Assembly (NCBI GenBank): GCA_036186865.1
Contig: AP025045.1
Coordinates: 16,459,669 to 16,523,668, forward strand
Origin: Eustoma russellianum
Lineage: Eukaryota > Streptophyta > Magnoliopsida > Gentianales > Gentianaceae
DNA: 64,000 bases
Direction: 5' to 3'
Shown: piece by piece, positions 56,840 to 64,000 of the stretch
Layout: each line of letters starts with the position of its first letter
How positions within the stretch are numbered: the stretch's first letter is position 1
Notes under the pieces: generated by a model
Told to the model about the DNA's origin: nothing
Database searches by the model: none
The model's input: only the letters and a program-made list of their open reading frames with translations
Made by a program: the position numbers and the translations under genes

Positions 56840-59517
56840 TGTTGAGAAAAAGGGTTTGAGTGATTTACAAATGCATGATTTAAATGATACGTGCTTACGA
56901 AATGCATGAATAAATTTTGCTTGACATATTTATGTGACAAAAGTGCTTTACATGTTTATATATAATGTTGCCGTACTAACAAGCCATGAAGCGTTAAAGC
57001 TTACATCATATGGCAAACATTTGTTATGTTTATACTATTTTCAGGTGCCATAATTAATGAACTAAACTAGATGAAGTGCTTAAGTTATTGAACTAACTAG
57101 TTCATTAAATGAGGACACATTTGGAGAGAGCTATATGGCAACAAATTGGAAACGGAAAGTCTCCTCATCCCCTTTAATGCACACACCATGTATATATTTA
57201 ATATATATCCATAGTTTTTTTAAAAGGCACTATATACTTATATTCCGACGTACCACCAACATGTCACATATATTATAAACGTACGTCGACATCACACCAC
57301 TATATACACCTCATATTTATGAGTATATTCAGGTCTTATATCATATGGTATAAGTCAAGGTGACATCAAAATTATAGCGACATGTTACAAGGTCATAAAC
57401 CGAAAATCGTCGTATCGGGTTACTACCGAAAGTTCACCGACATGTCACGTACTTGCCATATAAAAATGTCCAGACTATATACATCAAAAATAATTTAAAA
57501 TTTAGTGGCTCACATGTTACAATCAGCCACAAAGTCATACCACGTTGGCACACACAAATCACCCACCATTTAGCCTAGATTTGTGTAGAATTCAAACTCA
57601 ATTTTATTTTTACACATGGGACGTTTTTCATCAGCCACTATAGCTGAATATACACTTCATTTTATGTATGTTATGTGTGACATAATATATATTACATGTG
57701 TAAGAAATTTGAAATTAATCGGAGAAAAATCGTGTAATCCACGAAAGTCGAAAATTCGGTTTTGTACGGACGTACACACATGGAACGTTTTTGGAATAGA
57801 TGTAACATGTATCTACAAATTTTTTACACATTCAAGACATGTTAAAATGTTCTATAAAATTCAAAATAGGGCTGGTTATTATTTACCATATATGTGTAAA
57901 TATTGTGCATTATTTGACAAAGCTTGCCAAAAGAAAATTTCAGCACATGTGCAATCTCTCTACACGCCTATTACATCCATGTTGGAGCCAAGGCGGAGCT
58001 TATTTGGCACTTCTATTGGTGAAAGACATGCCACATAATATTGGTGACATTAAAGAGGGCACCACATAAGGAAAGAAGTCAAAAGAAAAACACATGCTGA
58101 AAATTTCAGCACATGTGTGAGAGTAGACGATTTTGTGCTATGATTTGTCTTCAATTTGTCTTTCAAAATTCAAGGGATTTAATTGTGATGATATGGTAAT
58201 TATTTAATTTGAATTTGAGCACATGTTTTCAGATTTTTTTTGAATTTACAGCTCATTTAAAGGGTGCCAAGGTGGACTAATGTTGGCCAATCAAGTGACA
58301 ACTAGGCAAGGGCAAGTCATCCCTCCAATCATAATGCACCAAGTATGCAAGATTTGTGTCATCTCTTACACAAGACAACCTTCGAAAGACATTAAAAACA
58401 ATTCTCAAGGAATAAAGTGAACCCTAGGAGGCGGCCAAAGTATGATAAAAAGTCAAGATGATGCAAGACAAGGAAATGCAACAATTCATATTCTTACTAA
58501 GTGAAAAAAGCTTGACTACTCTCTTCTTCTTCCTTTCTTTCTCTTCTTCTTAATCTCAAGCCTATCATTCATATATTCCACATATTATATATGCTTTGAT
58601 TATACCACCTATACATGTTCATTTCTTGTCAAAGTTTGATCAAGGTGTGATCAAACCTTCATTCGATCGGTGGTGGTGTTCGTAATTGGTTTGTTTGATT
58701 CTTTTGATTGTAAAAGGGTGGACTTGGCGTGTAACTCCAGTCACCCTTGTGGTAAGGTGTTTTTGTGTTTAGTGATAACCGAAGAAGGTGTCCTTGAAGA
58801 CTAGAGTAGGTTGTTTTAACCGAACCAACATAAAATTCTTGGTGTTCTTACTTTTCAGCACTTTACTTTCATTTTCTAGTTTTTTGTATCATTTTCATTA
58901 CAACGGTAAAAATAGCAAACGATTTTCAAAAATCATAAAAGTTTGTAGAAATATAGCCACATGTCTTAACTTTCATTTGGCATAACTTTCACCTCATTTG
59001 GATAAGTATAAGCCACTCAAACGCTAATATTTCTGACTCTAGTGCAATCAGATTCTCAGATTTGCAAAGGTTGAGAACATCAACGTGGTTGACATAATTC
59101 CCAATGGAATTTTCAAAACCTATTTTAACCCATAAAATACATATCTTGAGGGTAAAACTATAAAATTTTCAAGTCATTTAGAGTTCCAAATTAATAGGAA
59201 TAAATTTTTAATTTCGGAGTACAGTTTCTAGCAGATTGATGCAATCTGACCAAAAACGTATCTTCAAGGGGTTAGGCTTGGAATTTTAATTTTAAATTTT
59301 TGTGAGTTAATCATAACATCTAAGAGTACAACTTCACCAAATTTTATAATTTTTGGAGGTCTACAACTAAGTCATTTAGATAAATCACATCTGGATCTAA
59401 AAATAGAAACTGTTTTCAGAAGTGAGTAATTTGGTTCAAAAAATTTTAAAAAACAAATTTTCTGCACTCACTATTCAACCCTCCCTCCCCTTCTAGGGGT
59501 GCTATACAGATCCTACA
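56840..59517 (+). mobile_element. Solo LTR H, Sirevirus-type
   Basis: The unit is 2678 bp, starts TGTTGAGAAAAAGGGTTTGA and ends ATCCTACA. It is homologous along its length to the LTRs of A and B, with the same block order. No internal region is present and a perfect TSD flanks it, so it is a solo LTR left by LTR-LTR recombination. An ORF of 140 codons (57616-58038) lies inside but is not conserved in the sister LTRs. Confidence 0.93.
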
Positions 59518-60148
59518 GATATATCATTTTCTGTTCAGCAATTAAGTCAGGCTTTGGATTGCCCGACAGAAAATCACTTGAAGGCAGCTCACAGGGTCTT
59601 GAGATATGTGAAAGGGACTGTTGGTTAGGTCCTGTTATTTCCAAGAAGTGGAGCTCTTAATCTCAAGACATTCGTCGATGCTGATTGGGAAGGTTGCAGT
59701 GATACTAGGAAGCTAATCACATGGTATGTTGTAATTCTTGGAGAAGCATTGGTGTCTTGAAAGGCTAAGAAACAGATTACGGTCTCAAGATCTTCGGCTG
59801 AGGCTGAGTACAGGGCCATGGCAATGGTGACTTGTGAAGTTGTATGGCTGCTAGCATTGCTGAAGGATCTTAAGGTGAAGGATCAGACTCCAGTTAAGGT
59901 TTTCTGTGATTGTAAGAGTGCTATATATAGTTGAAAATCCTGTTTGCCATCAGCGTACTAAGCACATAGAAATTGATTGTCATGCTGTTGGAGACAAGAT
60001 ACAAGAAGGGACATTAAAATTGATGCCTATTAGGACATAGTTGCAAGTAGCTGATGTATTCACAAAGGCTCTTGATATTAAAAGGTTTAACCAGTTAGCA
60101 GCCACTTGGATTGCATAATCTATACACTAAGCCCAGCTTGCAGGGGGA
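59518..60148 (+). pseudogene. Element F: RNase H
   Basis: It continues as SFSVQQLSQALDCPTENHLK, AAHRVLRYVKGT and a stop, then TFVDADWEGCSDTRKLITWY, LVS and a stop, AKKQITVSRSSAEAEYRAMA, CEVVWLLALLKDLKVKDQTP, VKVFCDCKSAIYS and degraded KHIEIDCH and FTKAL positions. Stops and at least one frameshift (near 59935) inactivate it. A PPT cagggggatg (60141-60150) precedes the LTR. Confidence 0.88.
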
Positions 60149-60658
60149 TGTTGAAGACAATAGCAATGGCAGCCATGAAGCAGCAGCTGCAGTAGGCAGC
60201 TGAAGTTCCTGATCCGTGTCAAGCAGGTTGAATGAGCGGTAGATCATTGCAGCAATCAACGATTGAGATGCTTGGAAGTTGTGTTTGTTAGTTGGAGAAG
60301 ATGCAAAGGAGCACGTGGTGAATTCAAGATTGGCGCAAGGAGTAGTGCGAAGGTGCAGCAGGAGGAAGAAGCAGTTTGGCACCAGTATTGTTTAAAAGTT
60401 TGAAATGACCATTGTACTCTTTTAGTTGTATTGTAAATTCATTCAGTTGGAGGACATTCTTGTCTTTTTCCATTTTCTGTTTCTTCTTCGTAAGGACAGC
60501 GGACACATTGTACATGAGGTCAAGTTTTGCAACTGGCATCTATGAAATTCTCTCAAATTCCTTGATAATTTGTTCATTATTTTCTTTCTATCTCTTTGAT
60601 TTCGCTTGAGCTATTTTCCATTGTTGTTGATTTTGAGTGTTTATCGAGATTTTTCACA
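60149..60658 (+). repeat. 3' LTR of element F
   Basis: The LTR is 510 bp, a direct repeat of 43146-43662, starting TGTTGAAGACAATAGCAATG and ending GAGATTTTTCACA. Confidence 0.9.
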
Positions 60659-62380
60659 AAGGCATAGAAATATCATGAATGAAACAATGCAAGCCCATCA
60701 AATCCTCAATTTTCCATTCCTCTCGAACTTCAGAGCAGCTGAAGTGAAGGGACATCCAGAAAACATATTAACATGGGGTTTTCTCACAGGTCTTTCCTTA
60801 ACCACGTAATGTTTTGTAAATGAAAATAAATTACCTGCTGAAAAATAACAGAAATTGCCGGTCTATGTCTCATGTATAATTAACCACGTACAAGATTTTT
60901 TTATACTTATAAATTAACCTCGAAATTTGGCATGCAAGTGTCTTACAAAATAAGCAACAATCATCGTCTACAACTTCCACAAAAGGCATTAATGAAAATA
61001 AGTATCTTGAGATACAATCCCATGTATTTCCTCAAACATGAAATGACATGTGCAATACCAGTTACAGAAAATCATACACTCCACTACGCTTGATCACCCC
61101 TTTCGACCTGTTTCCTCATCTGCAAAAGAGTAATAAAATAATAGTGCTAACTTTCGATTAGGTCGATAAAAAAATAACTATACCAAACATAAATCACATG
61201 ATTACCTACTATACCTACTCTTAAGTATATGTGGATGATGATCATTGGGAGGTGCCCTAAAACTTCACATCACGTGTGATGAGACAATTTACGTGACCCT
61301 ATGTATGTAACCTTACCATCATAAATGACCTCACGTTTTATTTGGCATAACATGAGGGAGTGACGTAGTGTTGCCATTACATGTAACCACTCTTAGTATC
61401 ATAACCCCACATGACATATGGTTTTGCTATTACCTATGACATGCCTAACTTTATGCCTATCACAAGGTTTTGCCTACACGACTTTTGTTGGTCATACACG
61501 GAATCAAAAGATTTTGCTTTTCATTTGAATGGAGCCTTACGTAACATTAGTTTTTCCTATTATATGTTCCACAACACTCTTCTACTATATATCAATATGC
61601 ATCTTCATGAATAAAATTAAATAGGAAAGCTTAACATGTCTCAATCCAACTTACATAAAACAGATGTAACTTGCATTGTCATTTTCAACCTAATAACTAT
61701 AGATATTGTATTTAACAAAAACTATAAATCTTTGGAGAGATTTCTAACGTATTCTGAAATCACTTAAATGTGAGAGATACAGATGTAAGATGTGGCTAGA
61801 ACAAGTTTGGTCGCTGTGCTGTGAAAAAATGAATGCTTACACTACACGTTCTGCATGAACATGTGCATTGAATGCTTGGTCTGACGGTTCCATCTTCACA
61901 GTAGAAACACCTTATTTCAGTCATATACACTGAACGTTTGGCCTGAGAATTTAGCATGAAAACAAACATTTGGACAGTCCTTCGGAGGGTTCAACCTCAA
62001 TACGTCAACACAACAACACTCAAGTGTTTTTCATTATGTCTGGTGGGTCATATAGATCAATCATTTTTCTTGCACTTTATTTTTTTTGAGTTGTGGTCTA
62101 AATTCTACCTCCTTGTGTCTTTTAATATCTAACGCATAATACGCATCTTTAGAATATTCATCTTCCAAACTTGTCATATCATCTCAACCACGATTCAAGT
62201 CTAAGTACATGAAATTCTCACTTCAATTTTAGGCCAGCAGCATGACATCGGTTACATTAATCAAATATCTTCATTGTGCTCTATCACTTACCATATACTC
62301 TCCAATTGTCGTATATACCATATCCTTTTTTCTTGATGTCTCCATCTCTCTTTTCGTCATTCTCTCCCACATGTTGCTAA
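60659..62380. other. Unassigned AT-rich spacer
   Basis: No convincing gene or repeat family is recognised over 1.7 kb. A minus-strand cttttgcag acceptor-like site near 61112-61122 precedes a short open piece ending in a stop near 61088, which could be the last exon of an unidentified gene. A small ORF at 60660-60809 has no recognisable homology. The right boundary is abrupt, with gypsy coding sequence starting at 62381. Confidence 0.4.
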
Positions 62381-63147
62381 TTGAAGAACGCTGGGGCCAC
62401 TTATCAACGTCTGGTCAATTCCTTGTTCAGTGAACAAATTGGCCGGATAATGGAAGTCTACATTGACGATATGTTAATTAAGAGCAGGACTCTTGACCAA
62501 TATCAAAAATTTAAGGGAAGTCTTCACTGTGTTGAGAGACTCACGCATGAGACTAAACCCAAAGAAGTGCACGTTAGGGGTTCGTACTGGAAAGTTCTTG
62601 GGATACATGGTTTCCAAAGATGGGGTATAGGCAAACCCTTCTAAAATTGAGGCTATACAAAACATGCATCCCCCTAGGAACGTAAAGGAAGTGCAGAGGT
62701 TAACGGGCCGAATTGCCGCACTGAGCAGATTTCTATCCAAATCTGCTGAGAGGTCCCTTCCTTTCTTCCAAGTCTTGACGAAGAAGACAGCTTTCAAGTG
62801 GGACGAACAATGTCAAAAGGCCTTCGACGAGCTGAAGTCCCATTTGACTGAGGTGCCATGCTTACTTCACCTCTACCCGGAGAAGAGCTATATATATACC
62901 TTTCAACGTGCAAAGAAGCACATAGTGCAGTTCTGCTCAGGGAGCAGGATAATGTACAAAGGCCCATCTATTTCGCAAGTAAAAATTTACATGGGCTTGA
63001 ATTAAGATATCCCAATGCTGAGAAGATAGTCTTAGCACTCGTAGTGGCAGCGAGGAAGTTCAGGCCTTACTTGCAAGCTCATCCCATTATAGTGGTCACT
63101 GACCAGCCCTTGAAACAAATCTTATCAAGGCAAGACACATCTCGTTG
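62381..63147 (+). pseudogene. Element K: RT C-terminal half and first RNase H
   Basis: KNAGATYQRLVN and the catalytic MEVYIDDMLIKS are in the first frame. The segment expected to read like LNP-x-KC-x-FGV is scrambled, and the frame shifts near 62640. NMHPPRNVKEVQRLTGRIAA and LSRFLSKSAERSLPFF (thumb/connection) follow, then FKWDEQCQKAFDELKSHL. After another shift near 62900 come QRPIYFASKNLHGLELRYPN, AEKIVLALVVAARKFRPYLQ and IVVTDQPLKQILSRQD, followed by a TGA stop at 63146-63148 (DTSR then stop). Confidence 0.88.
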
Positions 63148-63660
63148 AGCTGCAAAATGGACTGTGGAGCTTGCAGAGTACGATATCCAATACAAATCAA
63201 GAACTTCCGTCAAAGCCCAAGCATTAGCAGATTTCTTAGCGGAAGGGATATCCGTGGAGGAAGATATCAAGCCAGTAGCTGACTAGATATTATATGTGGA
63301 TGGGTCTTCCTCCAAAGATGGTTGTGGAGCAGGACTCCTAATTATCAGCCCCAACAAAGAAGAATTTGAATACGCCTTGTGATTTGACTTTGAATCAACT
63401 AACAACGAGGAAGAATACGAGGCCCTCATAGCAGGACTAGGCCTCGCGAGAAAGTTGGGGGCAGAACGAATCATCTCCCGAAGTGATTCACAGCTAATAG
63501 TTTCTCAGGTCAATGGAGATTATGAAGCCAAAGAGGAAAACATGAAAAAATATCTGGCTAAAGTTTTGCAGCTCGGACAGGCATTCGAGCACTTCAGTAT
63601 TGAACATATCCCCAGATCAGCCAACAAAAGAGCTGACGCATTATCTCGGCTAGCATCATC
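63148..63660 (+). pseudogene. Element K: second (archaeal-like) RNase H
   Basis: AKWTVELAEYDIQYKSR, then VKAQALADFLAE, and after a stop at 63284 LYVDGSSSKDGCGAGLL, a stop at 63380, ESTNNEEEYEALIAGLGLAR, RSDSQLIVSQVNGDYEAKE and PRSANKRADALSRLAS. The four acidic catalytic positions (DGSS, EEEYEAL, SDSQ, RADALS) are all present. Such a second RNase H next to the first is the Tat-lineage signature. Confidence 0.88.
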
Positions 63661-64000
63661 CACTTCAACAACTTTGGCGACGAAGATAGTTATGGAGCTG
63701 GTAAAGCATCGTGCTTATGATGCAAATGAAGTGCTGCAAGTGGACTATCACAATACCTGGATGGACGAACTCATTAATTTCTTGCAACATGGAGTTCAGT
63801 CCGAGGATAAACGTGCAACTCGGCGCCTTCGTCTGAAGGCAACAAGGTATGCCCTTTTCAAGGACCACCTTTATAAAAAATCATTTTTGTAGCCTTGGTT
63901 GAAATGTGTGACTGAAGAGGAAGGAGATTACATCCTTCGAGAGATGCATCAATGAATCTGCGGAAATCATTCTGGTGCTCGGTCGTTGGTAAGGAAATGC
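63661..64000 (+). pseudogene. Element K: linker and start of integrase
   Basis: The open frame continues to YALFKDHLYKKSFL with a stop at 63890-63892. It then reads PWLKCVTEEEGDYILREMHQ, a stop, and ICGNHSGARSLVRK, the N-terminal zinc-finger region of gypsy integrases (His of NHSGA visible). The TGA at 63954-63956 stands where a Gly codon is expected by comparison with family sequences. The window ends here. Confidence 0.8.

Larger units (their letters stand above)
43146..60658 (+). mobile_element. Element F: Ty1/copia retrotransposon, interrupted twice
   Basis: Short LTRs at 43146-43662 and 60149-60658 flank a plus-strand gag-PR-IN-RT-RH. The LTRs start TGTTGAAGACA and end TTTTTCACA. Element G sits between the protease and pre-integrase segments, and solo LTR H between RT and RNase H. 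Removing both inserts with one copy of each target repeat leaves about 5.6 kb, a normal copia length. Many stops and a deletion in RT make it defective. Its own TSD is not clear (aatgt against aaggc). Confidence 0.88.
62381..64000 (+). mobile_element. Element K: 5'-truncated Ty3/gypsy pol (Tat-type, dual RNase H)
   Basis: It starts abruptly within RT at LKNAGATYQRLVN and runs off the window within the integrase zinc finger. Order: RT end, RNase H, a second RNase H of the archaeal-like type, and an integrase H2C2 finger. This dual-RNase H architecture is characteristic of the Tat lineage (Ogre/Retand-type). Several frameshifts and stops are present. No LTR is in the window, so the length and right end are unknown. 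Confidence 0.88.

Noticed and set aside
57616..58038. 140-codon ORF inside solo LTR H
   Set aside because: The matching LTR regions at 25800-26250 and 18370-18800 do not keep it open and the translation has no recognisable motif.
1..64000. tRNA, rRNA, riboswitch or organelle-derived insert
   Set aside because: No cloverleaf-like or rRNA-like sequence was noticed by eye. The TGGTATCAGAGC matches are retrotransposon primer sites and not tRNA genes.

Overview
This window looks like gene-poor nuclear DNA from a flowering plant, most likely a eudicot with a repeat-rich genome. It is AT-rich and made almost entirely of LTR retrotransposons, many nested inside one another. The only host gene I can support is a broken two-exon cytochrome P450 of the CYP71 clan (CYP736A-like). 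I see no tRNA, rRNA or CRISPR locus and no bacterial feature.

Layout. (1) 1-28039 is a pile of Sirevirus-type Ty1/copia elements: the end of a plus-strand LTR (1-1163); a minus-strand element A (1164-19587) whose RNase H is split by a complete long-LTR, chromovirus-derived non-autonomous element I (2188-11985, TSD ATAGG/ATAGA); a stray minus-strand gag piece (19588-19925); and a plus-strand mosaic element B (19926-28039). (2) 28040-38451 is the P450 locus. Exon 2 is at 28348-29004 and exon 1 at 36264-36983, both minus, and the intron holds a 6.6 kb copia element E (29199-35757). Upstream is an Au-like SINE remnant, then a second diverged copy of the P450 5' flank. (3) 38452-42907 is a 4.5 kb minus-strand solo LTR (J) inside that second copy, with TSD TGTCC/TATCC. 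(4) 43146-60658 is copia element F, interrupted by copia element G (45301-54538, TSD GATGA) and by a Sirevirus solo LTR H (56840-59517, TSD GATAT). (5) 60659-62380 is unassigned AT-rich DNA. (6) 62381-64000 is a 5'-truncated Ty3/gypsy pol of the Tat type with two RNase H domains, running off the window.

None of the elements has an intact open pol; all carry stops, frameshifts or deletions. The reading frames of A and F resume across the nested insertions, which fixes the insertion order. The most unusual structures are: a 190-bp-phased, satellite-like array inside both LTRs of I; a gag, multi-PPT, LTR-start, integrase fusion in B that resembles a gag-only (TR-GAG-like) derivative joined to an autonomous element; an LTR in G that contains a second PPT plus LTR start; and recurrent near-perfect palindromes in the Sirevirus LTRs. 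I see a layered record of retrotransposon evolution and no new enzyme system.
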